A DNA stretch of 41,880 nucleotides from Treponema sp. (GCA_031275325.1 JAISOX010000082.1:1-41880); one strand, 5' to 3'; counted from the first letter of the stretch, positions 19,290-29,186 are shown. Numbers and translations are program-made. Notes: generated from the sequence alone by a model not told the origin.

Positions 19290-19368
19290 TGGCTTGGCTC
19301 CAAAGCGGCAAAGACCAGAGCCAAGGGGCGGCCCGCTTTCTTGCTGCCGCGGCCTACAGGGGGAGGAA
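19290..19368. repeat. Dispersed repeat copy 2 (pair of 396-475)
   Basis: See copy 1; core aaggggcggcccgctttcttRctgccScggc shared. Confidence 0.8.
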
Positions 19369-19435
19369 ACCCGCCTGCATCCATGAAATGACCCCCGGTA
19401 TTGTCAAAACCGTTTTTTCCTATCATAGTATAACC

Positions 19436-20878
19436 ATGACCTTAACCGATTTTGAGCAGTGGTACCGGCTTCGATACCACCGGACCAGCTCATCTTTTAT
19501 TGCAGGGGCCTTGATTTTGTCTGATCTAGCGGGGGTGATGCTGTGCTTTGGCGCGGGGTTTTTCTGTGTAAACGCCTATGATATGGGGGTCATCAATTTT
19601 AAGTCCTTTGTTACCTATTGGCCCTATCTGCCGGTATTTATTCTGATTTTCCAGATTAGCAGCCTTTATCCCGGGGTTTCCTTGGCCCCGGCGGAAGAGC
19701 TTCGGCATTTGATTATCGCCTCGGTCATGGCTCATGGGGGGATCATTTTTTCACGGTACATTGAAGACCAGGAATTCGACGCGATTTCCGCGGCCTTTAT
19801 CATCAGCTGCGGCTTTTCTATGGTTATGCTGCTCTCCTGCCGGGGCATGATGCATATCCTGCTCCATAAAACCAGGCTGGGGGGTATTCCCGCGGTGATT
19901 TATGGAGGAGGAACCCTGGGGCGCCGCATTGTTGACCGCTTACTCCAAAGCGATCGGTTAGGATACGTGCCGGTCCTTATCCTGGATGACCGGCATGAGG
20001 AAGAAAACGCGTATCAGGACATCCCCATAATCCATGATACCCGAATCGGGCCTGAAATTGTCCGGCGTTTTAACATCAAAATGGCCATTGTCGCGATGCC
20101 TGAACTGGACCCAAAAGCCCTCACCCGCCTGATGAATCACTCCATAGCGGCCTTTCGTTATAACGTGGTGATTCCGGATTTTTTTAATGTTACCAATATC
20201 TGGATGTCCATTCGGGATTTCGATGGTATTCTGGGCTTTGTTACCAGCAATAAGCTCAAAATGCCCTGGAATTGGGCTATCAAACGGTTTATGGATATTA
20301 GTCTCATTATCATCGGCGGGCCGCTGCTGCTGCCTTTATTCGGGGTAACCGCCTTACTGGTCAAAATCAGTTCCCCAGGGCCGGTTTTATACGGCCATAC
20401 CCGGCTGGGCTTACAGGGCGTCCCGTTTAAGGCCTATAAATTCAGGTCCATGGTCATGGATGCGGATCAGCGTTTACAGGCCATCTTGGCCTCGGATCCC
20501 GCGAAGCGGGAAGAATGGGAGGCAAGCCATAAGCTGAAAGATGATCCCCGGGTAACGGGGATCGGTAAATTCCTGCGGAGAACCAGCCTGGATGAATTCC
20601 CCCAACTGATCAACATCCTCAAAGGCGAGATGAGCCTGGTGGGACCCCGGCCCATTGTGCAGGATGAGGCGCATAAATACGGCGAAGATTTTAGCCGCAT
20701 ATTTTCGGTCAAACCAGGCTTGAGCGGACTGTGGCAAGTCTCAGGCCGTTCTGATACGGACTATGGCGAGCGGGTGGCCTTGGATACCTATTACCTGCAA
20801 AGCTGGTCCGTATGGCTTGATTTATGGGTATTATACAAAACCCTGGGCGCGGTTATCCGGGGCAAAGGGGCGTATTAA
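19436..20878 (+). CDS. Polyprenyl-phosphate sugar phosphotransferase (WbaP/WcaJ family)
   Basis: C-terminal [17 protein letters not shown]...[26 protein letters not shown]...[45 protein letters not shown]-terminal membrane and Rossmann-like region. Confidence 0.93.
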   Translation: MTLTDFEQWYRLRYHRTSSSFIAGALILSDLAGVMLCFGAGFFCVNAYDMGVINFKSFVTYWPYLPVFILIFQISSLYPGVSLAPAEELRHLIIASVMAHGGIIFSRYIEDQEFDAISAAFIISCGFSMVMLLSCRGMMHILLHKTRLGGIPAVIYGGGTLGRRIVDRLLQSDRLGYVPVLILDDRHEEENAYQDIPIIHDTRIGPEIVRRFNIKMAIVAMPELDPKALTRLMNHSIAAFRYNVVIPDFFNVTNIWMSIRDFDGILGFVTSNKLKMPWNWAIKRFMDISLIIIGGPLLLPLFGVTALLVKISSPGPVLYGHTRLGLQGVPFKAYKFRSMVMDADQRLQAILASDPAKREEWEASHKLKDDPRVTGIGKFLRRTSLDEFPQLINILKGEMSLVGPRPIVQDEAHKYGEDFSRIFSVKPGLSGLWQVSGRSDTDYGERVALDTYYLQSWSVWLDLWVLYKTLGAVIRGKGAY

Positions 20879-21018
20879 GGATCGCCATGGGGCTTTTTCG
20901 CCAGATCAGATGTTGGAACCGTAACCGTGGGGGTCAAGGAAAAACCGCTGCGTTGACGAGGGTTGTCCGGAACCTTCAGTTTCCGAACAGGCCGCATACA
21001 TTACATTTAAGGAAGAAC

Positions 21019-21813
21019 ATGATGAATCTAAGGGGTTTCCGCGTGTGCGCCCTCCTGGGGATCCTCCTCATAGGCAGGGTCCCCCTCAAGGGGGAGCATC
21101 GTTCTTTTGACCTGCTCTTTCCCCGGCTTGATGAAGCTGCCAAAAGGCAGGTCTTTTCACCGGAAGGCTGTGTGGTATCTACCCGAACCGCTGCAGGCTT
21201 GACCTTATTAGCTGCCTCCGCATTGGACCCGGCTATTTCCGGTTCCGTACTTAATCAGGATCCTGCATACCTCACTGAATCCCTGCTGGTTATTCCCACG
21301 GCTAAACCGGTTTCCTTTATCCGTATTTATAATGCCATGGGCAATATCCAGGATTTGAAAGGCCGTTTATACTATTCCGATAGTCGGCATGAGGATATCC
21401 CCCTGTTTGAAGACGCCACCCGGATTGCCAGTTCCAAGAAGCTTTCCCCCATTCCCGATCCGCCTCAGGCCGCATCAGTACCAGCATCGGAAACCATGTA
21501 TATTCGCCTCAAGGATGTTAATTTCGGGAATTCCTACTACCGGGCTGATATTACCGTGAATGGATGGGGTTTAGTATACACCTTATCCAATTTTAAGAGT
21601 CTCACCTACCTATTTATCCCGGTAATTAAAGAAAATAAATTCATCGCCCAACTGTATTTTGAACCCATTGCCGAAGGGGTATTAGTGTACAGCCTTGCAG
21701 GTACGGATGTATCGGACTTTATCGCCTCCAAGATTGACATCCCTTCGGCTATCAGGAAACGATTGGACGTCATCGTTCAATGGATGACTGACGGCATCAC
21801 CGCGGCCCCTTAG
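21019..21813 (+). CDS. Conserved hypothetical exported protein (Treponema-type, DUF6675-like)
   Basis: Start trimmed to MMNLRGFRVCALLGILLIG; soluble exported protein. Family name is tentative. Confidence 0.6.
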   Translation: MMNLRGFRVCALLGILLIGRVPLKGEHRSFDLLFPRLDEAAKRQVFSPEGCVVSTRTAAGLTLLAASALDPAISGSVLNQDPAYLTESLLVIPTAKPVSFIRIYNAMGNIQDLKGRLYYSDSRHEDIPLFEDATRIASSKKLSPIPDPPQAASVPASETMYIRLKDVNFGNSYYRADITVNGWGLVYTLSNFKSLTYLFIPVIKENKFIAQLYFEPIAEGVLVYSLAGTDVSDFIASKIDIPSAIRKRLDVIVQWMTDGITAAP

Positions 21814-22925
21814 CAATACAACCGGGGAACCCGTTTATTGATAGTACAGGTAATCTCATAAGGAATGGTATGGAGTTTTACCGCGAGATCCCCGGCGCTC
21901 AAGGCTCCCTGGGTACCGCCAAAGATGATCACCGGATCCCAGCGGCGCACCTCAGTATCCTGCCCAAGATCCACCATACATTGATCCATACAAATCCTTC
22001 CTGCCACAGGGTATAGGGTTCCCCGGATAAGGACCTGAAGCGTACCGCTTAATCCCCGAGGCAGCCCATCACCGTACCCTACCGGCAGGGTGGCAATCAT
22101 CCGATCCGTTGGGGCAATCCAGGTTCCTCCATAGGAAAGGGCTTCTCCCTGGGCAACTTTTTTGATAAACCCCACCGAAGTAACCAGGTCCATCACCGGT
22201 TCCAGCTGCGCCAAGGATGCTAATGCTGCAGAAGGAGGGTATCCGTACAGGAGGATTCCGGGCCGTACCATATCGAAATACGCATCCTCATGCAACAAGA
22301 CCGCCCCTGAGTTGGCGGCGTGTACTATGCCGGTATCAAAACCAGCCTTTCTGATGGCGTCCAGGGCTTCATTAAACCGGGCAAGCTGTTTTTGGGTATA
22401 GGCGAGGCCATCCGTTGCAGGCGAATCTGCCTTGGCCAAATGGGTGGCAGTACCCCTGTAGTGTAACGACGGAAATGAGGCGATATAAGCAGCCAGCGCT
22501 GCCGCGGCTTCAGGAGGGCAGCCTATCCGGCCCATACCAGTATCGATCTTGAGATGCACCTGGAGGCGTACCCCTGCCCGGTCAGCTGCCGCAGCAAGCG
22601 CCTGCGCGCATTCCCTATCCGCGATAAAGGGGCTGAGCTTATATGCCGCGAGTTCGTCCAGTTCTTCTGGGAGGGGAATGGAAAAGAGCAGGATAGGGGC
22701 GTCTATTCCCGCCTTCCGCAGCTCCGCTCCTTCCTGGACCGTGGCAACTGCCAGAACCGCGGCCCCTAAGCGCAGGGCTTCTTGCGCAATGGGTATTGCC
22801 CCATGGCCATAGCCATCGGCTTTGACGGGCATACAAAGCAGCGGCTTTGAACCTATACGATTCCGGACTGTTTCGATGTTCTTTCTCAAGCGGTCCACAT
22901 GTATCAATGCTCGGGTGGCTCTCAT
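21810..22925 (-). CDS. alr: Alanine racemase
   Basis: MPVKADGYGHGAIPIAQEA PLP-Lys motif; VGYGDGLPRGLSG; GRICMDQCMVDLG. Start at MRATRALIHVDRL. Confidence 0.96.
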   Translation of the reverse strand: MRATRALIHVDRLRKNIETVRNRIGSKPLLCMPVKADGYGHGAIPIAQEALRLGAAVLAVATVQEGAELRKAGIDAPILLFSIPLPEELDELAAYKLSPFIADRECAQALAAAADRAGVRLQVHLKIDTGMGRIGCPPEAAAALAAYIASFPSLHYRGTATHLAKADSPATDGLAYTQKQLARFNEALDAIRKAGFDTGIVHAANSGAVLLHEDAYFDMVRPGILLYGYPPSAALASLAQLEPVMDLVTSVGFIKKVAQGEALSYGGTWIAPTDRMIATLPVGYGDGLPRGLSGTLQVLIRGTLYPVAGRICMDQCMVDLGQDTEVRRWDPVIIFGGTQGALSAGDLAVKLHTIPYEITCTINKRVPRLYC

Positions 22926-23039
22926 AAGTATGAGTCTAAAGAATTGTAGCAACAAAGTAAATGTCTTAGGACTTTCCCGGTTCCTTTGGGATTTGTTGAT
23001 TCTCTAGGGCCTTTTTATAGGTTATTAATCGAGTATGCT

Positions 23040-23270
23040 GTGGTGCTTTGAGTGAGGATTGCGGGGCGTTGAGCGGGGGCTGTGATGCTTTGAGTGAAGA
23101 TCAGGCTGCTGCGATAAGCCTTCGCAGGGTGCTGCGATAGGCCTTCGTATGGGGCGTTGAACAGAGACTACGAGGCATTGAGCAGGGACTATGCTTTGAG
23201 TGAGGATTACGGGGTGTTGAGTGGGGACTATGGCGCTTTAAGTGAAGATTGCGGGGCGTTAAGTGAGGGT
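23040..23270. repeat. Degenerate tandem array of about 11 units of ~21 bp (18-24 bp)
   Basis: tgctttgagtgaggattgcggg / gcgttgagcgggggctgtga / tgctttgagtgaagatcaggc / tgctgcgataagccttcgcaggg / tgctgcgataggccttcgtatggg / ... between alr and 23272. Confidence 0.85.
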
Positions 23271-23271
23271 C

Positions 23272-23754
23272 TTATAGTTTTTTGATAAAAAGACTAAAGG
23301 CATGCAAACCTAGCGTGAGCACCACGGTAACTATAGCCCCTGCAGTCATAACCCCCAGGATCACAGCGATCATGGTTTTACCTTTGCTGATACCGAGCAC
23401 CCAGGCCCCCAAGGTTCCGGTCCACGCGCCGGTAACCGGAAGGGGTATGGCCACAAACGCAGCTATCCCAAGCCACCCCCATTTGCGTACCCCTTTATGG
23501 AGTTTGAGCCGAGCTCGCTCCACAAAACGGTCAAAAAAATTCCGGTACCAAGCCATAACAAGCAGGCATTTATGCAGCGTTGAAAGGAAAAGCCAGCACG
23601 CAGGAGCTACCAAGGCGTTGATGGCCACGGCAAAGGGGTAGGCCCAGTACCAGGGTAAACCGGAAGCTATGGCAAAGGGAATTCCTCCTCGGAGTTCGGA
23701 AATCGGCAGGAACGAGAGGAGGGCAGTCCATACCAAGATGGAAGGCGTATTCAT
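23272..23754 (-). CDS. Small multidrug export protein family membrane protein (COG2426-like)
   Basis: LPISELRGGIPFAIASGLPWYWAY; KWGWLGIAAFVAIPLPVTGAWTGTLGAWVLGI. Confidence 0.85.
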   Translation of the reverse strand: MNTPSILVWTALLSFLPISELRGGIPFAIASGLPWYWAYPFAVAINALVAPACWLFLSTLHKCLLVMAWYRNFFDRFVERARLKLHKGVRKWGWLGIAAFVAIPLPVTGAWTGTLGAWVLGISKGKTMIAVILGVMTAGAIVTVVLTLGLHAFSLFIKKL

Positions 23755-23912
23755 TTTATAAACCTACCAGAAAAGCCGGATCGAATCTACTATGGTTCCT
23801 GCCTTTGGAGCGACACCAGTCTTAGGAAAAAACTATTTTCTTGACCCCCTGGAACTTGCATAGTACCTTTAATGAACACAGGTATAATCCTAATAAATTG
23901 ATGGAGCAAAAC

Positions 23913-24929
23913 ATGAAAAAAACGCTTTTATGGGGATTTGCAGGACTGTTGGCCTTCAGCATAGTAGGCTGCAATAAAACCAACCCTGCCGGTTCTGGGA
24001 CAAGGGCAGCAACGGAAACAAAAACCTTTACGTTGAAAATGTCTACCCAGTTGAACGAAACCAGTCCGATTGTAGAAGGTTTTAAGGAATGGGCAAAGAA
24101 CGTGGAAGCCAAAACACAAGGGGGCATTACCATCCAAGTGTATCCTTCCGCCCAGTTGGGGAGCGATGAGGATGTGATCGAGCAGGCGATTCAAGGGGTT
24201 AATGTGGCGGTTCTCACCGACGGCGGACGCATGGGCAACTATGTAAAGGAAATTGGGATTATCGGTATGCCCTATATTGCGGATACCTATGATGAGCTCG
24301 TACAGATTACCCAGACCAAGATTTTTATGGAATGGGAGGAAAAACTGGCATCCGAGAACGGGATCCGGGTGCTTGCCTTTAACTGGTACGATGGGCCCCG
24401 GCATTTTCTCACCAATATTCCGGTTACTACGCCGGCTGACTTAAAGGGCCAGCGAATTCGTACTCCCGGCGCCCCAGTATGGGCGAAGTCGGTGGAGGCT
24501 ATGGGAGCCACCCCCATTGCCATGGGCTGGAATGATTCCTATAACGCCATTCAGTCCAAGTCGATTGACGGCGCTGAAGCCCAGCATACCGCTACTTTTG
24601 GCGCGCGCCTCTATGAAGTAGTCAAATATATCGATAAAACAGCCCATTTCCAGCTTGCCAACGGTATTATTGTTGGGGAAAAATGGTTTTCCAGGCTGCC
24701 TGCCGAGTATCAACAGATTTTGATAGAGGAATGCCGGGCAGCGGCGTCTGAAAATGCCCGGCTGGTGGAGCGGGTTGCGGATGATTACGAAAATCAGATG
24801 ATTGACAAAGGCATGGTGGTAGTTGTCCCAGACCAGGATGCATTCAAAGCGGCGGCAGAAGCGGCGTATACGGCCCTGGAATTTACTTCTTTGCGGGATC
24901 AAATTTACGCTGAATTAGGAAAAGAATAG
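23913..24929 (+). CDS. TRAP transporter solute-binding protein (DctP family lipoprotein)
   Basis: MKKTLLWGFAGLLAFSIVGCNK lipobox; GGITIQVYPSAQLGSDEDVIEQAIQGV; DLKGQRIRTPGAPVWAKSVEAMGATPIAMGW. Confidence 0.95.
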   Translation: MKKTLLWGFAGLLAFSIVGCNKTNPAGSGTRAATETKTFTLKMSTQLNETSPIVEGFKEWAKNVEAKTQGGITIQVYPSAQLGSDEDVIEQAIQGVNVAVLTDGGRMGNYVKEIGIIGMPYIADTYDELVQITQTKIFMEWEEKLASENGIRVLAFNWYDGPRHFLTNIPVTTPADLKGQRIRTPGAPVWAKSVEAMGATPIAMGWNDSYNAIQSKSIDGAEAQHTATFGARLYEVVKYIDKTAHFQLANGIIVGEKWFSRLPAEYQQILIEECRAAASENARLVERVADDYENQMIDKGMVVVVPDQDAFKAAAEAAYTALEFTSLRDQIYAELGKE

Positions 24930-24946
24930 CAATTTGAAAGATGAGC

Positions 24947-25098
24947 GTTGTTCGGAAACTTCCGTTTCCATCGAACCAAAGGTTCGCCCCATTTCGCTCA
25001 AAATACGGCAATTTCGCAGCCGGTGAATCCAAGGTTCGTTGACGGGTAATTGCATGACTTGAAACGGACTTGAGTCCGCGACAACCAACCGGATTGTC
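24947..25098. repeat. Composite multi-hairpin element, copy B (between dctP-like and dctQ-like genes)
   Basis: GGAAAC-TTCC-GTTTCC; CGAACC-AAA-GGTTCG; CGGACT-TG-AGTCCG; CGACAA-CCAACCGGA-TTGTCG. Confidence 0.7.
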
Positions 25099-25291
25099 GA
25101 ACAAGTCTGGTATCTAGGCAGTCCAACGCCTGTTTTTTGTATGCAGCAGGGAAAAGGTACATAACCAAGATAAGGATAGACATAACGGGAACAGGGTATC
25201 GCCAGGTTTATCGCCAGGACTGAATAGGTACTTGAAGAATGGTTGGCTAATTTTTTGGTAATAGGACCAAAGGCTTGGAGAGGAGGCTCTT

Positions 25292-25792
25292 GTGAAGCAG
25301 ATACAAATAGTGTACCGGTGGTTCTGTAAAATCGAAGCATCGATCGTTTCGATATTTGTGGCGGCCATCACCTTTTTAGTGTTTATTTCCGCGGTGGCGC
25401 GAAGCATCAAACATCCCTTGAATTGGGCCCAGGATGTATCGCTGCTCTTATTTGCGTGGGTGGTATTTTTGGGAGCGGATCTGGCGCTTCGGAAAGCAGA
25501 TTTTGTACGGGTGGATATGTTGGTGAGTCATTTTCCCGCAAAAGTGCAAAAAATTTTGTATTACCTTATGTACCTCTTGGCTATTGGCTTCTTGGGAATC
25601 CTCGTGGTTTATGGGTTTCCCTTGAGTATAGACAATGCAAAGCGCTTGTTTCAAACCTTGGGTATCAGTTATTCCTGGGCAACCATCAGCGCCCCGATTG
25701 GTTCAATACTGCTCATCGTTACCATCATATTAAAACTCATCGCTCATTGGAAAGATAAGAAAATCCTGCTTCAGAGTAAGGAGGCGATTTAA
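25292..25792 (+). CDS. TRAP transporter small permease (DctQ family)
   Basis: Four-TM protein with HPLNWAQDVSLLLFAWVVFLGADLALRKADFVRVDM; aggagg RBS and GTG start. Confidence 0.92.
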   Translation: MKQIQIVYRWFCKIEASIVSIFVAAITFLVFISAVARSIKHPLNWAQDVSLLLFAWVVFLGADLALRKADFVRVDMLVSHFPAKVQKILYYLMYLLAIGFLGILVVYGFPLSIDNAKRLFQTLGISYSWATISAPIGSILLIVTIILKLIAHWKDKKILLQSKEAI

Positions 25793-27075
25793 TGGGTGTA
25801 GTGGTTATGGTCTTTTTCTTGCTGTTGCTTTTGGGTATGCCGGTGGCCTTTGCCATCGGTGTTTCAGGGACGGTTTTCTTTCTGGTTACCCCGGATATTC
25901 CCTTTTCTATTGTGGTGCAGAAAGTCGTCAGTTCCAGTCAAAGTTTTACCCTTTTGGCTATTCCCCTGTTTGTGTTTGCAGGGAATTTAATGAATAACAC
26001 CGGTATTACCTCCCGGCTCATCACGCTTTCCAATGTATTAACCGGACACATGTACGGCAACTTAGGCCAAATATCCTGTGTGCTTTCAACATTGATGGGC
26101 GGGGTTTCCGGTTCTGCCAATGCTGACGCTGCCATGGAATGCCGGGTGCTCGGCCCTGCTATGACTAAACGGGGATATACCAAAGGGTATTCGGCAGCGG
26201 TAAACGGTATTACCTCTTTAATTACGGCAACGATTCCACCCAGTATGGGACTCATTATTTATGGTTCCGTGGGAGAGGTCTCTATCGGACGGCTGTTTGC
26301 CGGAGGTTTCCTTCCAGGGTTTATGATGATGCTTGCCTTGATGATTACCATACGGATTACCGCAAAAAAACGAGGGTATCTGCCTGAGCGGGAACATCCG
26401 GCCCATCCCAAGGAAATTGGTAAGGCCTTCGTGGATAGCATCTGGGCCCTCTTTTTTCCAGTCATCTTGATCGTGGGCATTCGGTTTGGAATATTCACCC
26501 CTTCTGAGTCAGGGGCCTTTGCCTGTGTGTATGCGATCTTGGTTGGGGTGGTTATTTACCGGGAACTAAACCTAAAGACTTTTTTTCAAACCCTGCGGGA
26601 CACGGCAAACGACATCGGCATCATTATGATTCTGGTTTCCTTCTCCGGGATATTTGGATACGGTATTGTGTATGATCGCATTCCCCAGGCTATGGCTTCG
26701 TTTTTGGTGAATATCACGTCAAACCCCTATATCCTGCTGCTGATTATCATCCTCCTGCTGGTATGCTGCGGGATGTTTATTGAAACCACGGTAATTGCCC
26801 TGCTGCTTACCCCCATACTGCTGCCGGTGATCACCTCGGTGGGTATTGATCCGGTACAATTCGGCCTGATTATGATGACCGTGGTTACCATGGGGATCAT
26901 GACTCCGCCGGTGGGTATTGCCTTGTATACCACTTCCAGCATCATGGGGTGTAAACCCGAAGAAACTGCCCGGGAATCGGTTCCGTTTATTATGGCAATA
27001 ATTATGGTGATCCTCCTGTGTATCTTTTGTAAGGATCTGGTACTCTTTATTCCCAATCTTATCTTTGGAAAATAA
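25792..27075 (+). CDS. TRAP transporter large permease (DctM family)
   Basis: GMPVAFAIGVSGTVFF; FAGNLMNNTGITSRLITLSNVLTGHMYGNLGQISCVLSTLMGGVSGSANADAAM. Confidence 0.95.
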   Translation: MGVVVMVFFLLLLLGMPVAFAIGVSGTVFFLVTPDIPFSIVVQKVVSSSQSFTLLAIPLFVFAGNLMNNTGITSRLITLSNVLTGHMYGNLGQISCVLSTLMGGVSGSANADAAMECRVLGPAMTKRGYTKGYSAAVNGITSLITATIPPSMGLIIYGSVGEVSIGRLFAGGFLPGFMMMLALMITIRITAKKRGYLPEREHPAHPKEIGKAFVDSIWALFFPVILIVGIRFGIFTPSESGAFACVYAILVGVVIYRELNLKTFFQTLRDTANDIGIIMILVSFSGIFGYGIVYDRIPQAMASFLVNITSNPYILLLIIILLLVCCGMFIETTVIALLLTPILLPVITSVGIDPVQFGLIMMTVVTMGIMTPPVGIALYTTSSIMGCKPEETARESVPFIMAIIMVILLCIFCKDLVLFIPNLIFGK

Positions 27076-27125
27076 GGGGGCGACGCATATTCCGGCTGTT
27101 TACCGCGGGTGGGAGGCGTAGGAAT

Positions 27126-27149
27126 GGAGCGTAGTTGAATGACCTAGCC
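27126..27149. repeat. 24-bp direct repeat, copy 1 (pair at 28150-28173)
   Basis: ggagcgtagttgaatgacctagcc versus ggagcgtagcagaatgacctagcc, 22/24 identical. Confidence 0.85.
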
Positions 27150-27228
27150 AGCCGGAACCTCAGGGCCTTTGGCCCCCTTTGCGGGCCTGCGCGTAAACAG
27201 TCCTGTTATGCAACGAATCCCCTACCTA

Positions 27229-27966
27229 TTATTTTATCAAATATTCTAACCGTGTAGTTATAAATGCTGTTTTATTTTTTGATGATACATCATACGATCC
27301 TTCATAGCTATAACTATCTGTTGAAGAATTTTCTGGCGTTATTTGAAAAACACCAAGATTTGCCGAACGCAATTTTAACAGTTTGGCCCCTGATTCTCTT
27401 ACTATAGTTTCCGCCCTCAGTTTACTGTTTTCCGCTGATTTTGCTATCAAGTCCAATTTAAGCTCATCGAGTTTTGTATAATAGTACTCTGGCGGCATTG
27501 AGAAAAATTCAACACCCAAATCAATCAGTTCTGTTATATCACGGGATATTTTTTCAATTTTATCCACTTCAGTAGATTCTATTGTAATCCTTTGCGTAAG
27601 CGTATATCCAGTAAATATGGTTTTTGTAATTCTTCCATCCTGATTATATTCAGGTTCATAATTTTCGTTTAAGTCAATAGATGAAAACACTATATCCTGC
27701 TCATTAACACCATTTTTTACAAGATAATCTTTAACTGCGGATGTATCATTCCTTAATTTTACAAAAGCATCTTTGGACGTTGTTGCTTTTTTTGAAAAAG
27801 ATCCTCTCCAAACAATTAAATCAGAAATAAATGATTTTGTTGCCGATCCGGTTACAACTATATAATTATTCTGTGCAGTTTTCCAAGTAACCATGCCAAT
27901 AGAAAATATAATTACACATATTATTACGGATAAACATACAATAATCGTATTCAAATGGTTTTTCAC
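27229..27966 (-). CDS. SIMPL domain (DUF541) protein
   Basis: N-terminal membrane anchor; VVTGSATKSFISDLIVWRGSFSKKATTSKDAFVKL...YTLTQRITIESTEVDKIEKISRDITELIDLGVEF; C-terminal ...DVSSKNKTAFITTRLEY. Confidence 0.85.
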   Translation of the reverse strand: MKNHLNTIIVCLSVIICVIIFSIGMVTWKTAQNNYIVVTGSATKSFISDLIVWRGSFSKKATTSKDAFVKLRNDTSAVKDYLVKNGVNEQDIVFSSIDLNENYEPEYNQDGRITKTIFTGYTLTQRITIESTEVDKIEKISRDITELIDLGVEFFSMPPEYYYTKLDELKLDLIAKSAENSKLRAETIVRESGAKLLKLRSANLGVFQITPENSSTDSYSYEGSYDVSSKNKTAFITTRLEYLIK

Positions 27967-28149
27967 AAGAATTCTCCTTATGAATATAAGGTAGTACGAT
28001 AAAATTTATTTGTCAATATTTTTCAAAAAATTTTGATTATTATGGCGCATAGCGTTTCGGTTGTATGCGGCAGCTTGGCGGCCCGAATAAGGGCGCTTTG
28101 CGAATCAGAGTCCATATCTGACAAAATGTGGCGGAGTGAGTCCTGGGAA

Positions 28150-28173
28150 GGAGCGTAGCAGAATGACCTAGCC
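28150..28173. repeat. 24-bp direct repeat, copy 2
   Basis: See copy 1. Confidence 0.85.
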
Positions 28174-28595
28174 GTTGCGGAGATGCCTAATGACAACAGC
28201 ATACTCTTTTTCAGTAGACCTGTTTAATCCCCTTTTAAGTTTTTCCGTCGTAATTTATAATACCCCAAATCAAGGTCATGCTTAGTGAATGCCGGTTACC
28301 GCAATGCCCCGGTAAGGATATGCCATGGTTGATGCTTTTTACATGACTTTACCGGTATGAAACGGTTCGACTGGTATACTTTTATATCCATTTGAGCTAA
28401 TAGAAACGGGAAGGGTTCGCAGATAGAGGAAAAATCTGCCCAAGTAAGATGGTCAAAGATAAGGGTAATTAAACCCATAGATGGGTAAAACGAATTTAAA
28501 TTAAACAGGGTAGGGCAAGAAGGGCAAATCAAAAATGGCTGGAAGAATGGGATACACTAACAAACAATAAAAGCCGCTTTGAGGGGTTGTTATGC

Positions 28596-29186
28596 TCATA
28601 CATTTAATTTCTTTATTTCTTCCCTCACTTCCATTAAAGCAAAACCTAATAAATTTTCCCCTTTCCAATGATTGGGATCATTTATTTTTTTATCATCTTT
28701 CGCAAGTCCAACACCCCATATTGTATCCACCGGGCTGGCCTCAACCAATACCTTATGTTCAGTAGATACTAATAATCGCATCATTTCTTTGTTTTGAGTA
28801 AATTTATAAAAATTACCGTTTAACACTATTGCATATTTTGCCTTATCCCATATTTTTGCATCAAAATTTTTTACTTTCCTACCCAATGATTTTATTTCCC
28901 GGGGATGTACTGCCGATAGTATTTCATCGAATATTTCCTTATCATTAAATAATAATGCTTTTTGTCCCATCATATATTGTTCCGCGCAGCTATACTGATA
29001 AGCGTCTGCAATAAATTTTGATTCCTGCCATTGGCTGAAACAGCCGGTGGATACCGTATTTTTATCTGTCCTCCAGAAAAATACATAATCAAATCTCTTT
29101 CCCAAAGCAATTTCCTCAATCAAGGTATTCACGGTATATTTTTGCTCATTATTTCTATTCAGAAAAGGTGAAACCAGATTATCCAT
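28596..29186 (-). CDS. NADAR (YbiA-like) domain protein
   Basis: FFWRTDKNTVSTGCFSQWQESKF...YSCAEQYMMGQKALLFND...LVEASPVDTIWGVGLAKDD...WKGENLLGFALMEVRE. Confidence 0.93.
   Translation of the reverse strand: MDNLVSPFLNRNNEQKYTVNTLIEEIALGKRFDYVFFWRTDKNTVSTGCFSQWQESKFIADAYQYSCAEQYMMGQKALLFNDKEIFDEILSAVHPREIKSLGRKVKNFDAKIWDKAKYAIVLNGNFYKFTQNKEMMRLLVSTEHKVLVEASPVDTIWGVGLAKDDKKINDPNHWKGENLLGFALMEVREEIKKLNV

Noticed and set aside
23822-24404. Minus-strand ORFs opposite dctP-like gene
   Set aside because: Antisense to a strongly supported CDS.
28296-28532. 78-aa minus ORF MICPSCPTLFNLNSFYP...
   Set aside because: No recognisable family, no clear RBS, AT-rich intergenic DNA; may be a gene remnant but not supportable.
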